Source: Chelydra serpentina (lineage: Eukaryota; Chordata; Testudines; Chelydridae). From it: a stretch of DNA of 64,000 nucleotides. The DNA is taken from positions 5,952,001-6,016,000 of the forward strand of contig JBAIAC010000018.1 in assembly GCA_037349315.1 (NCBI GenBank). The letters are read 5' to 3'. Made by a program: the position numbers and the translations under genes. Positions 23,131-34,955 of the stretch are shown in pieces. The notes under the pieces were generated by a model. The model was not told the DNA's origin. It did no database searches and worked only from the letters and a program-made list of their open reading frames with translations. Position 1 is the stretch's first letter; every line of letters begins with the position of its first letter.

Positions 23131-24226
23131 TGGCAACTCAATCCAAGCACTGGAGTGGAATGCAGTTTAATTTGCTGGATTTGTTCATCTACCTTGTAGT
23201 AAACACAGTTCTTTTATATTGTATTCTGTTATATTATTGTCTAATAACATGCAACATTGGGTAATGCTGTGTTGTAAAGTTATAATGGATACACAAAAAG
23301 CAAAATTAACATTAGCGTGAGAATAAGAACTCTAAATTTCCTGACATTTGAGAGAGTCTCAACCTGAATGCCACATGTTTATACATATATAAAATCCTAA
23401 ATACACACACATACACTATTCTGAGTTGTGTCAGGTAGATTAAAATATCTTCATGCTCCAGTTCTTTCAGTCTCTATGTATTCCCCAAGAGTCTGTTTTA
23501 TTAAGGTATATTAAGGGAAAAATCTAATATTTACTCCCTTGACATTTATTCCTACTTTCTTCCCAGGATTGTTATTGTGATTGCGGGCAGCCAATCAGGG
23601 AAACAGGATGAGTAGATAGATAGTTGAAATACACCCTTCTTTATACTTATTTATTAACTTTTCATCAGTAACAAATGCAAAATGGAATTTAAGAATCCAC
23701 AATAAACAGCAGTAAAACACTTCCCTAGATATTTTTAACATTTTTGGCAAGACATTCAGAATTTTGTTTTGTATACAGATAATCTATCCTGGAGTATTCT
23801 TGTTTTATCTAGCCCTCATTTAGATGCAGTTGAAGGAAAAAAGAAAGGAGATCTCATATCAGCTTTCTGAGAAAGGTGATTTCAGGATGCGGGTGAACGG
23901 GGAGAGGGAGACATATGATGCAACCTTACAAATGTTAGTATTTATATTAAAACTGTAAGAACTACTGTGAAGTTGGAGACCAGTCCTGCAACCCTTTCTC
24001 CACTGGGAAGCCCTTATTCTGAAACTATTCATATAAATTCCCGGGCAAAAAATATGGTAAATTGGAATTATGTTTGAGAGTACAGTAATTTAGGATAAAC
24101 ACATTCCAGGGACATTATACTTGTCCCAAAACCAAACATTCTAAATCCTGCAAATTCAGAGTGAAGGTTAAACTTAAAAGAAATCCAAACACATTAAGGT
24201 TTAGAAATTCATAATTAGGCTATCAA
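23131..24226. other. Intronic DNA without a recognised gene
   Basis: AT-rich. I see no supported feature. Confidence 0.5.
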
Positions 24227-24312
24227 GTATCAGAGGGGTAGCTGTGTTAGTCTGGATCTGTAGAAGCGACAAAGGGTCCTGTGGCACCTTATAGACTAAC
24301 AGAGGTATTGAT
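24227..24312 (+). repeat. Sauropsid GTATCAGAGGGGTAGC repeat fragment
   Basis: Matches the left end of the repeat at 42691-42887 (GTATCAGAGGGGTAGC, then GTTAGTCTGGATCTGTA) and ends in GGCACCTTATAGACTAACAG. It lies just outside the left end of the Harbinger element. Confidence 0.65.
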
Positions 24313-24859
24313 AGACATAATTAGGCTATGTCTACATTACAAAGTTAAGTCGATTTAAGTTACATCAATGTTCATCCACCACTGTAATTAAACCACTGTT
24401 GCACATCCACCCATGCAGTGCACTCTGGGTAGCTATCCCACTGTGCAACTTGCTGCCAGCTGCCATTGGGTGTTCTGGGACGGGTTTGCAGTGCTCCATG
24501 GGGGTGGACTCAGCATCCCATGATGCATTTTTCTCCCTCTCATCATTCCACAGGCTTCCTGGAACATTTTGCACCACTTTTCAATAGACCCTGTAAGCTG
24601 TGCTCCTGCCTTCTATCAGAAAGCATGACTTCAGTATTGTGATGAGCGTTATGAACACAAAACAGTTGATCCTGCAGTTTTTTATGAGCTGTGAATCTGA
24701 TGATGACAATGTGGTGTCTGTCCTCCTGTGTGCCATAAACATAAACAATTCAAGATTGCTGCTAGCATTCACAGAGCATCTGCACATGGTGGACTGTCTG
24801 TTCTGTGCATGAAAAATAAGCACTGAATGGTAGGGTCGCATCATTATGCAAGTATGGGC

Positions 24860-25738
24860 AGGTATGCAGCGGCCGCAGAACTTTAGAATGTGCAAAGCCA
24901 CCTTCCGAGAGCTCACCCCTGCCCTCCAGCACAAGGACACCAAAATGAGAGGTGCCCTCATGGTAGAGAAGTGAGTGGCGATCGCTGTGTGGAAGCTGGC
25001 AACACCAGACTGCTACTGCTTCAGTCGTGAATCAGGTTGGAGGGGGGCAACTCCAACTCCTATGGAGGTTGCTGCAATGCAAATATGCAGGGCTATTAAT
25101 CACCTCCTGCTTCGAATGACTGTTACTATGGGCAACATGCATGAAATAATGGGTTGTTTTACAGCAATGGGATTCCCTAACTGTGGAGGGGCAATAGATG
25201 GAATGCATATCCCCATGTTGGCCCAGACCACCTTGCGATGGAATACATCAATAGGAAGGGCTTCTTTGCTTTGGTCAGGGAAGGTGAATGATGCACACAT
25301 CTTCAGGAACCTGTACAGAAATCTGAAAACAGGGACTCTCTTTCCAGACCAGAGGAGTCCCACTGGGGATTTGGAAATGCCAATAGTGACCCTTGGAGAC
25401 CCAGCCTGTCCCTTGCAACTGTGACTCATGAAGACTTACACCGGCAACCTTGACTGCAGCAAGGAGCACTTCCACAACAGGCTCAGCAGGTATAGAATGA
25501 CTATTGACTGTGCCCTTGGCCACTTAAAGGGACACTGGCGCTGCCTTTGGGCAGGCTAGACCTCAATGAGGAAAAGGTTCCCATGGTCATAGCAGCCTGC
25601 TGTGCTCTACATAACATTTGTGAAGCTAAGGGGAGAAGTTTCCACAGGGGTGGGGCACTGAGGTGGATCGGCAGCCAAATTCCAGGGCTATTAGAGGGGC
25701 TCAACAGGGAGCTATTCGAATCAGGGAGGCTTTAAAGG
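24860..25738 (+). pseudogene. PIF/Harbinger (HARBI1-like) DDE transposase, broken
   Basis: Would have catalysed cut-and-paste transposition. In order: an N-terminal FRMCKATFRELTPAL segment (near 24880), an in-frame TGA at 24972, then a 150-codon frame (24975-25424) with VAIAVWKLATPDCY, the first catalytic block FPNCGGAIDGMHIPM (near 25180), and the second block GKVNDAHIFRNL (near 25285). A frameshift after 25424 leads into RLSRYRMTIDCALGHLKG (near 25490), and a stop at 25557 precedes the conserved C-terminal VPMVIAACCALHNICE (25580-25625). Related transposases have glutamate at the third catalytic position (usually VECAFGRLKG); here it reads aspartate. Family membership is clear; the gene is dead. 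Confidence 0.9.
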
Positions 25739-25998
25739 AGAATTTTGACAATGAGCCACAGTAATGGGGGTTTCTGTAATGCACTGAGCCAAGTATTGTT
25801 TTCTTGCACCAAAGTGTGAACCCTGTAATGACTTCTGTATGTGCAGTAATTTAACAATGCAAAGCACCAATTGGCATGGTCTATGAATTTTAGCAGCAAC
25901 CACTGTATGTAGGGGACAAAGATTCATTCACTTTCTATAATTATTTTTTTATTAAACACGGATGCAAACATTTCTATCTTCTGGAAGGAACATGAAAA

Positions 25999-27680
25999 TC
26001 AAGAGCACATTTGCCAATGAGGCTCTGACAGCTGGGTGTATGTCCAGCTGTCATTAAGAAACATCTCCATCAGGGTGGAGAGCCTGGGGCACGGCGACAA
26101 CCCTGGAACATGTGAGGAATGAGGGAGTGAGGTGGAGGACATGGAAAGTAGCTCTGTAGGGCCTGCAGGGAAGGCGAGCAAAGATGTGTTCTGTTTGCAG
26201 TTCACAGTCAGGGACCTCAGCGTGTCTGTTTGCTCCCTGAGCAGCTTTATCATCTGCTCCTTCTCATTTCCTATCCTGACTATCCATTTGCAGATTTTCA
26301 TCAATAGCCTCTCTCCATGCTCTCTGCTTGCAATCCGAAGCACCCGAGGATTGCAGCACCTTCTGGAACACGTCTTCTCTCTTGTTTGATCTCATCAGAG
26401 GGAGCCACTCAGCCGGTGTGCAGGAGATGGACACATCTGCATATGCTAAAGAAACAACAGACAGATGCACTATTGAGAGTGTACTCACACACTTGATCCA
26501 AACAAGTTAGAGAAACAACTTTCTCACTTTCCCGTGGCAGGCACACAACACAGGGGAACCCCGGCCATGGTGAGTTTGGCCTGGGGGGCAGGGAGGTGAG
26601 GTTTCAGAGGGGTATCACTACAACCACCTAGGGCTAATATTCTGAATAGTGGCACCATTTTCCACGGAGGAGGGGGTGATAGCAGTCGATATCTCGCTCC
26701 TGACAGTAACCGAGGATGCAAGGGTACAGCTCCTGCATGAGTGCAGCTGCTGCCAGATCCCTATGCTGCTCGCTTATATGCTCCTATGGTGCCTGCAGAA
26801 GTGGCAAAGTTTCCTACTATGGGGGAAGAAACAGGGCAGCCTTTTCAAGAAACTTTGGCATAAGATTGCAGAGTACCTCCAGGAAAGTTTCCTAGAAATC
26901 TCTCTGATTTCCAGGGCATGCCGGTGTGCATAAACAAACTTTTCTGCAGGGCCCCCTCTGCCTCAACAGGGGAATGAGAAGCAGATACAAACTGTACCTG
27001 TGTTGGTTATTTCAATCCCTCTTCTACCCTGACTAAAAAAGCAGAGCATTACCTCATGTGTCTCTGCAGTATCAAAGCACAATGAGTACTTACCAGAGCT
27101 TCCCTCTCCTGCATCATGTGCATGAGAGCAGGAGTGCTGGGACTAACTAGACTCCTCAGGAGTTAAAAAAAAGGTTCTGGCTCGCCACGCCACTGGATGT
27201 CCCTGTCGCCTGTCCCTCATCCTCCTCCAACTCCACTTCCCTGTCCACGATGTTGTCCTTGGGGTTCACTCAGCTGACCACTGTCTCCAGGCCCCCCAAC
27301 GATGTATCCACAGGGCTCTTGGCAGTGGAGGTTGGGTTAATGCCAATGATGTAGTGCAGCTCCTTGTAGAAGTGGCATGTCTTTAGCAACACCAGAGAGA
27401 CTATGGGCCTCCCTTGCCTTCTTGTACGCCTGCCTCAACTCCTTGACCTTTGCATGGCACTGCTGCATGTCCCTATTGTGTCCTTTCTCCTCCATGCCAC
27501 AAGCAATCTGCCTGTAGGTATTCCTGCGGCTTGCATGGAGCAGTGACTGCACGGCTTCCTCCTCCCCACAGAGCCAGCAGATCCACCACCTCCGGTGTAC
27601 TCCAGGCAGGAACACATTTGCTGCAGGGAGTCAGCATGGTGAACTGGGCAGATGCTATGTGAGCTGTCCACACCAAGCAA
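25999..27680 (-). pseudogene. Harbinger Myb/SANT-like DNA-binding protein, broken
   Basis: This is the second Harbinger gene, convergent with the transposase. Its partner protein normally binds the element ends and helps nuclear import of the transposase. At 27615-27400 a Myb-like domain is readable: RRWWICWLCGEEEAVQSLL, then SRRNTYRQIACGMEEKGHNR and QQCHAKVKELRQAYKKA, with the tryptophan and RN-x-x-Y-x-x-IA pattern of the Myb/SANT-like DNA-binding 4 family. Downstream pieces (26488-25999) give SNKREDVFQKVLQSS and MIKLLREQTDTLRSL, resembling the acidic/coiled C-terminus. Several frame breaks intervene. Confidence 0.78.
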
Positions 27681-28262
27681 ACAGGAAGAGCAATTTGAAA
27701 AATTCGCTGGGCTTTAATGGGGGAGAGGCATATGCTTGTGTACCTGGCTGCAGGGCAGCGGAGTTCAAACTGGTGACCAGAGTTGTCATGATGGGCATTG
27801 TGGGATACTTCCTGGAGGCCACTTAGAGTGACATAAGCAATGAAGTCTCTACACTGAAACTGTGTCACTTTAACTACGTCATCTTAAGCACTATGCTTTA
27901 TTATGTTGGTGTAGCAGGAGAGTTAAATCGGCAGGAGGATCATTGCAGTGTGTACATCTCCATAGTTAGGTCAACATAAGCTGCCTTATGTTGACTTAAC
28001 TTTGTAGTAGGGCTGTCAAGCAATTAAAAAAAACTAATCGCAATTAATCGCACCGTTAAACAATAGAATATCATTTATTTAAATATTTTTGGATTTTTTT
28101 CTACATTTTAAAATATATTAATTTCAATTACAACACAGAATACGAAGTGTACAGTGCTCACTTTATATTTTTGATTACAAATATTTGCACTGTAAAAAAA
28201 AGAAATCGTATATTTCAATTCACCTAAGTACTGTAGTGCAATCTCTATCATGAATGTGTAAC

Positions 28263-29150
28263 TTACACATGTAGATTTTTTGTTACGTAACTGCATTCAA
28301 AAATAAAACAATGTAAAACTTTAGAGTCTGCAAATCCACTCAGTCCTACTTCTTGTTCAGCCAATCGTTCAGACAAACGAGTTTGTTTACAATTTGCAGG
28401 AGATAATGCTGCCCTCTTCTTGTTTACATCACCTGAAAGTGAGAACAGACGTTTGCATGGTACTGTTGTAACCGGTGTTGCAAGATATTTACGTGCCAGA
28501 CGCACTAAAGATTCATATGTCCCTTCCTGCTTAAACCACCATTCCAGAGGACATGCTTCCATGCTGTGGGGGGAGGGATAGCTCAGTGGTTTGAGCATTG
28601 GCCTGCTAAACCCAGGGTTCTGAGTTCAATCCTTGAGGGGGCCATTTAGGGATCTGGGGCAAAAATTGGGGATTGGTCCTGCTTTGAGCAGGGGGTTGGA
28701 CTAGATGACCTCCTAAGGTCCCTTCCAACCCTGATATTCTATGATTCTATGATGACAGGTTCTGCTCGATAACAATCCAAAGCAGAGTGGACCGACGCAT
28801 GTTCATTTTCATCATCTGAGTCAGATGCCACCAGCAGAAGGTTGATTTTCTTTTTTGGTGCTTCGGGTTCTGTAGTTTCCGCATTAGAGTGTTGCTCTTT
28901 TAAGACATCTGAAAGCATTCTCCACACCTTGTCCCTCTCAGATTTTGGAAGGCACTTCAGATTCTTAAACCTTGGGTTGAATGCTGTATCTGTCCTTCGA
29001 AATCTCACATTGGTCCCTTCTTTGAGTTTTGTTAAATCTGCTGTGGAAGTGTTCTTAAAACAAACATGTGCTGGGTCATCATCCGAGACTGCTAGAACAT
29101 GAAATATATGGCAGAATGTGGGTAAAACAGAACAGGAGACCTTGAACTCC
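28263..29150 (-). pseudogene. hAT transposase C-terminal region, split by a SINE
   Basis: From its N-terminal side (high coordinates): HIFHVLAVSDDDPAHVCFKN (near 29110-29050), TAFNPRFKNLKCL with ERDKVWRML (28990-28910), an acidic stretch (near 28850-28780), then the SINE, then the hAT C-terminal dimerisation block: CPLEWWFKQEGTYESLVRLA, RKYLATPVTT, CKRLFSLSGDVNKKRAAL (28560-28400), ending at 28263. The WWF, LARKYL and RLFS-x-x-G order is diagnostic of hAT transposases. The N-terminal zinc finger and first catalytic parts are absent. Confidence 0.9.
28568..28753 (+). mobile_element. Turtle tRNA-derived SINE with CR1 tail
   Basis: The head looks like a tRNA: an A-box-like GATAGCTCAGTGGTTTGAGC and a B-box-like GAGTTCAATCC. 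The body follows, and the tail is shared with CR1 (TTGGACTAGATGACCTCC, then ATTCTATGATTCTATGA). The composite structure is that of the known turtle Pol III SINE, presumably mobilised by CR1. It interrupts the hAT transposase, so it is the youngest layer of this nest. Confidence 0.92.
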
Positions 29151-29851
29151 TCGGGGGGAGAATTGTGTCACAAATTTAATTAACGCATTTTTTTTTAACA
29201 TGCATTATCAGCATGGAAGCATCTCCTATGGAATAGTGGCTGAAGCATGAAGGGGCATATGAATGTTTAGTGCATCTGGCACGTAAATACCTTGTAACAC
29301 CAGCTACAAAAATACCATGGAACCGCCTGTTCTCACTTTCAGGTGACATTTTAAACAAGAAGCAGTCAACAGTATCTCCCGTAAATGTAAGCAAACTTGT
29401 TTATCTTAGCGATTCGCTGACCAAGAAGTAGGACTGAGTGGACTTGTAGACTCTAAAGTTTTGCATTGTTTTGTTTGAGTGCAGTTATGTAACAAAAAAA
29501 AAATCTACATTTGTAAGTTACACTTTCATGATAAAGAGATTGCACTACAGTACTTGTATGAGGTGAATTGAAAAGTACTATTTCTTTTATACTTTTTACA
29601 GTGCAAATATTTGTAATAAAAAATAATGTAAAGTGAGCACTGTACACATTATTGTTGTAAAATAAACCAATATATTTGAAAATGTAGAAAAACATCCAAA
29701 AATATGTAATAAATTTTAATTGGTATTCTATTGTTTAACAGTGTGATTAATTGCAATACTTTTTTTTAATTGCAGTTAATTTTTTGAGTTAATCGTGTGA
29801 GTTAACTGTGATTAATCAACAGCCCTACTTTGTAGTGTAGACAAGCCCTTA

Positions 29852-31173
29852 GAACACCCCAAAAAACTTCACTCTTCCCTGTAGGGACAGCATGAAATAG
29901 CCCTATGACTGTGAACAAAGCATTTAGTGTTTGGAGCCCTCGATTAGAACACACAGATTTTTGAAGAGATTAGAAATTTCCTTTCCCTTCTCACTGTATT
30001 TCAGAATTAAAGTTGGTTGGGTGCTTAACTGTGCATTTCCATATCATAACGTTTGGATTTCTTTTTAATTTAACCTTAACTCTGCATTTCCTAAGTTTAA
30101 AATGCAAGGTTTGGGGGGTAATTACAGCATCCCTGTAATGAATTTTGCCCTAAATTGCTGATATGTACTTTCATTTTAACATAATTTGTGTCTGGGAATT
30201 TTTTTATTTTGTTTTTTTAAATTAAAAACTTCATTCATGAATACTGTAAACAAGAAACCCAAAGAGAATGATACCATGTGATATTACTAATTATTTGAAG
30301 ATATGAAGTATCAGCCTTAAATTTTCTTTTTATTTTAACTCTGATTACAAGTTTGAACAGTGGGGCTGTTGCTGCTTTTTGCCAAACTCGAGTGCCACCA
30401 AGCAGTCAGAGCATAGCTAACAGTTAAGCTGGGTTTACAGCTGCTTAGTTTTAGAACAGCAACTCAAGGCAGCTGGAGTGCATACTCCAGTTTCCCTCTA
30501 CCTCCTGTCCTCCACATTTCTCTTGCCTTTTGCAACTTCCTAGATTCCCCTGCCCATACACACCTTTCCCCCCCACATTCTCCTGCATATAAACACTCCA
30601 ACTTTCCCCTCCTTCCTGCATTCTCTTGCACATGTGCCCCATCTTCCCTTTCCCACCTCATTATGTTCCCCTGTATGTACGTGGTGTACATACACGCTCA
30701 CCTCTTAGTATCCTCCTCACTCCTGATCTATATGTTGAGAATATAAGATGCACAGGTAGCTTATGAAAATCAATATTTAAAATAGTCATTGGTTGCCATT
30801 ATTTTTCCATGACTGAAGGTTTATCTGTCAGTAGAGGCTGCTGATTAAAATCTCCTTCAAAAGAAATTCACAAGATTGGTCTCTTTCAAGATGGCCACAC
30901 CATTTCCTATTGTTCCCAAGAATATGGAAGCCATGGGGCCCTTAGGGAAGACAGTGATTCCCTATGATGTCAGGAGACAGAGGAATACTCCGCTATTTTG
31001 AAAGTGGGCAGTTCTTCATGCAATTCTCTGTAGTAGAACATTTTTCTTCTGCCTCTCCTGGGAGAAACTGACAATTAACCCTAAAAAAATTCATTCAATG
31101 CAATCTGTACACAAGATTGAAGTGAATTTTAATATTTACGAAGTTTGAAGAGTATGTATCATTCCGTTATTAA
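29852..31173. other. Intronic DNA, includes a CT-rich stretch
   Basis: No gene is seen. 30480-30720 is pyrimidine-rich and weakly repetitive (TTTCCC and TCCTGCAT units), giving spurious open frames on the minus strand. Confidence 0.5.
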
Positions 31174-31448
31174 GGGCTGATCCACACTAACCCCCCGGTT
31201 CGAACTAAGATACGCAACTTCAGCTACGTGAATAACGTAGCTGAAGTCGAAGTATCCTAGTTCGAACTTAAAAGCACTTATTACGGGTCCACACGCGGCA
31301 GGCAGGCTCCCCCGTCGACTCTGCTTACTCCTCGCGTGGAGCAGGAGTACCGGTGTCGACGGCGATCACTTCCGGGATCGATTTATCGCGTCGATCTCAG
31401 AAGATCGATTACTACCCGCCGAATCAGGCGGGTAGTATAGACGTATCC
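31174..31448. mobile_element. Harbinger-type MITE with hairpin
   Basis: A 275-bp element with ends GGGCTGATCCACACTAACC and, reversed, GGATACGTCTATACTACC. It has a TAA duplication at 31171-31173 and 31449-31451. It contains a perfect palindrome with 13-bp arms (ACTTCAGCTACGT) and a 5-nt loop at 31217-31247, also found in the MITE at 59356-59643. CpG-rich and non-coding. Confidence 0.75.
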
Positions 31449-33580
31449 TAAGATTATATACCACAAAAAGGTTTGATACGAGGTGTTATTTTTAAGGTTC
31501 ATCTTTTTAAATTAAATTGAATTCCTAACAGATTTACTTATAAATTCTCAGAAAATTGTGTACTCAGAGTAAATGCTATAATTTTGGGGAGGTTATGCTC
31601 TATTTTTCACACATATCAAAGTAACTGCAGCCCTACTTTGCGTGCAAAACTCAATTCAATCTCAAGTATGGAGCCACAACTGGCACCTCCATGACAAAAA
31701 GGTCACAGGACAGAGCCATTGGTGCTTATCACCAAGCATTCCCTTCTGTTTTGGTACATTTATGATGGAGTTCTTTTCTAGTTATGTTCCACTTAATTCA
31801 CCTGCAGCTTCTGACTCCTGATTTATTTTCATTTCCCTTTTCTTGATTTTGGGTAGAAAGTGAGTAGCTAGCAAATGGCCATTTCAAAAAAATATAGATC
31901 TTCCACTGAAGGGAGTATCTGGAGCCTTGCAGAATACTGAATTTGCAGACTCCAACATTTTCATCCAAAACTGGTTGGTTGATTCCTGTTAGCTCCCTCC
32001 TCTATGCTGGAATCATGGAGATCAAATTCAGAAAATTTAGGATTTGCTGACTTAATAGTTTAAATATCCCATTCCCTACTTGCCTTCCTGCATTGCACCA
32101 TCAAAGAGGTTTTTTTAATCATGTAATTCAGATAAAGTGATAACTGTAGTGCATCCCCCTTAATTCATTCAACTTACAGTATCACTAGAGACTCTATGGT
32201 TTAATATTGAATAAAAGAAACATTGTTTCTACTAATTCGATTGGTTCAGCTTTTTTTCCCCCACTAGGTAATCCAAAATCTAAATATATAGTTCTCTAAA
32301 TTGATTCTCCAGTAGTTTAATCCATCAATCATGGTCCAAGTTATATTTTGTAACCATGCTTTCAAAATATTTCAGCTCAGCCGCCATTTTATGCTAACTG
32401 TGCATTACTTCCTTCCAGGTGATTTAGGGCATATCAAGAACCACATCCTCATTAAAATTCATAATTTTTGAGGACAGCATTTCTATTTTGCTTCAAAATG
32501 AGAACAACCAGTAGTGAAGACCATCACTTTATATGTGGAGAAAGTCCAGCAACTCTAAGACAGACCTCCGAATTTGATGGTATACAGACAACGAAGATTT
32601 AATCTTAACAACTCTGACAATCCACATGCCAAAAAAAAAAAAAAAATGTTTTGTGCCCTTTCGTACAATAACGGCCCTCTTTGCAAATCTTGACATTTGG
32701 AAAACTTTTCTATACTTCTCTTTTCATCATGCAATATCTTTACAGCACTATTTTCTGTCATTTAAAATATATATTGTCCATCATCATATGTTTTCAAATA
32801 TTACAGAGTATTTTAGGATACAATTTTTATGGGTAAAATTTGTATTTAGTTCTAGATTTTTGTACTAATGCCTCAGCATACTCACAATATGTTAATAAAT
32901 TCAGTTTGGAATTTTTGAATATAGTCACTAAAATCTCCCAGGCTAAAGTGCACAAGTGAAGACTTTTCACTTATAGCACCTATGCTCCTTTTATCCATTC
33001 CCCTTGCCTCAGAACTACCTTTTTTTAAAAAAAATACGGAGGAGGCTATGGTTTACCATTGGCAACTCAGACACTACAGAGCAAGGACAGCAGTCATTTG
33101 AACAGAAGTGTTTTAGCAATTTGCAGTTCTCACTTTCACTAAAGGGCCCACTTCTAGAATATTTTTCTCCCACAGCTAACATTCCATGAGATTCAGTTTA
33201 GCTTTCATGGATTTGTTTTCTTAAGATCTTTGCAGTTGCTAAATGATGAAAGCCATCCATCATTTCTAAGGTCTCTGTCCCACTCAAGGCCCAGGCATAC
33301 TCTTACTCCTGTATGAAGTCCCACTGAATTGGGGACTAAGGCCCAGATTTTACATTTTACATGTGCTTAACGTTACACACTTGAATAAGTGTTTGCAGGA
33401 TAGAGATCTAAGTTATTAACTTCCCCTTCAGGTACAGCATGAGACAATCCTACATGAGAAACTGTGGCCTGAAGTAAGTCAGATCTTTGCAACATGATCT
33501 CATTACTTCAAGACAATATATCAAACAGCTATTGCAGATTTATGCCTATATTAACACTTCAAAGGGGCCCTGTGCAATTA
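31449..33580. other. Intronic DNA without a recognised gene
   Basis: AT-rich. 33276-33390 has pieces of the palindromic CACTTAAG-type repeat. Nothing else is supported. Confidence 0.5.
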
Positions 33581-33899
33581 GGGTTGCTACCTTTCTAATT
33601 GCTGGTAACTGGACCCCTAAAACCCCACCCCTGCTCTGCCTCTTCCCACAAGGCCCAGCCCCAATTGCCCCACCCCATCTCCCCCTGTCACTCCCTGGAT
33701 CGTCTCAAGGAGCCTGCCTGCAGGTAGGAGGTAGCCCCGGCTGAGCAGGCCCTTGCGCAGGTTAATGACCCAGTGCCTCCCCCTGCTCTGTGGCAACCGG
33801 ACTTTTGGTTCGGGTGCCATTTAGGGTTGCCAGGACCCCCAAAACTGAAACCAAAAAACAGACTATCTGGGTAAAAATCAGACAGGTGACAACCCATTG
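33581..33899. mobile_element. hAT-like non-autonomous element (GGGTTGC ends)
   Basis: The ends are GGGTTGCTACC and, reversed, GGGTTGTCACC. The flanks TGCAATTA and AGCAATTA match at 7 of 8 positions. It is GC-richer than its surroundings, and the internal ATTTAGGGTTGCCAGGACCC near 33822 suggests a second end or a composite. Limits are approximate. Confidence 0.6.
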
Positions 33900-34955
33900 A
33901 GCAATTATGAAGCAATCTTGATCACAAGGGTTCTCTGGTTAAAAATACTGTTTCCTCTCACTGTAACGAAGTATAAACATTTTCAGACTTATGATGCCCT
34001 ACAGTAGAGCCCTACATACATTTTGTGTTACTTGGACATTAACAAAAAAACTAGCAAAGCCTCACTCCATCCACCCTTTCATGTGCATAACAGCACAATT
34101 TGTTTTGTTCATTTTTAAAAAACAACTGCTCCTGTTAATCATCTTGATACTTTATTCCATCTAATAAGTGTTCTCTGATAAAAATCCACCCAAGTGCCTC
34201 TAGTTCCCAAACCTTCCCAACATGAACCCCATTGTTCCTATATTGCATCCTAGCTCAAATATCTTTGCAGAATCTACTGGATTTATTCCAGAGTTCTTCA
34301 TAATGCACACATTCAGCAGCTTTGATTGGCTGTTTTCCCCCCAAAGGTGGAAGAATAGGAAAGGATAATCAGAGGGAGATTTCCCTGAAGATTAAGGGTT
34401 TTCCCCACAAGATGTGCAAAAGGTAGTGAAAACTGACAGTTTAAGGAGAAAAAACAGGAGTTGGCAGGTCTGTCAGCGGAGTTTTGCTTTACTAAAGAAC
34501 ACAGTTCTGGATAGTTAATTATCCTTACTGTAATAACTGATTACAATAAGGACCAATTATCCTAGCTTTTTCAAAAGCTCTGGAAAAAATGACTTTATGG
34601 TATATATGTGTTATCCTCATATATGATAAATCTAATCTCAAACTTAGGCTAACTATACAAACTATGTCATATCAGTAGACTTACAGGGAGCACACTTAAT
34701 TTTTTTTTATCATTTGAAAGCTTTTACTGGTTCTAGTGCTATTTTCTATTATATCTGTACAGAAAATCTCTCTCAAACCAGTAGGATATTTGAAAAACAG
34801 TAGAAAATGTTTCGGTACACCTAGTACATATGCAAGTCTCCTTAATAAGTATGAATCTACTCAAAAATCCGTGCAATGCTAAAATGTATTTATAATTTTC
34901 AAAATGATCTCTGAAAGTATAAACACACTATGTAAGCAAATTTAGAAATAAAGCA
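33900..34955. other. Intronic DNA without a recognised gene
   Basis: AT-rich. No exon, RNA gene or transposon end is recognised. Confidence 0.5.

Larger units (their letters stand above)
28008..29827. mobile_element. Foldback hAT element nested in Harbinger
   Basis: A 1820-bp element with ends TAGGGCTGTCAAGCAATTAA and, reversed, TAGGGCTGTTGATTAATCA. A perfect 8-bp duplication, CTTTGTAG, lies at 28000-28007 and 29828-29835. The outer about 550-660 bp on each side are inverted copies of each other (about 28008-28566 against 29165-29827), including the 3' end of the transposase gene. It contains the SINE at 28568-28753. Confidence 0.9.
24324..29848. mobile_element. PIF/Harbinger transposon, interrupted by an hAT
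   Basis: The ends are GGCTATGTCTACATTACAAA at the left and GGGCTTGTCTACACTACAAA at the right when reversed, both continuing into GTTAAGTC. The target duplication is TTA at 24321-24323 and 29849-29851. Inside are a plus-strand DDE transposase and a minus-strand Myb/SANT-like gene, the classic two-gene Harbinger layout. A 1.8-kb hAT sits 21 bp inside the right end. Without it the Harbinger element is about 3.7 kb. Both genes are broken. Confidence 0.9.

Noticed and set aside
24581..24961. 126-codon minus-strand frame
   Set aside because: It lies antisense over the 5' part of the Harbinger element and resembles no known protein.
28568..28640. tRNA gene
   Set aside because: It has A- and B-box-like motifs but continues into a CR1-type tail, so it is the head of a SINE, not a functional tRNA.
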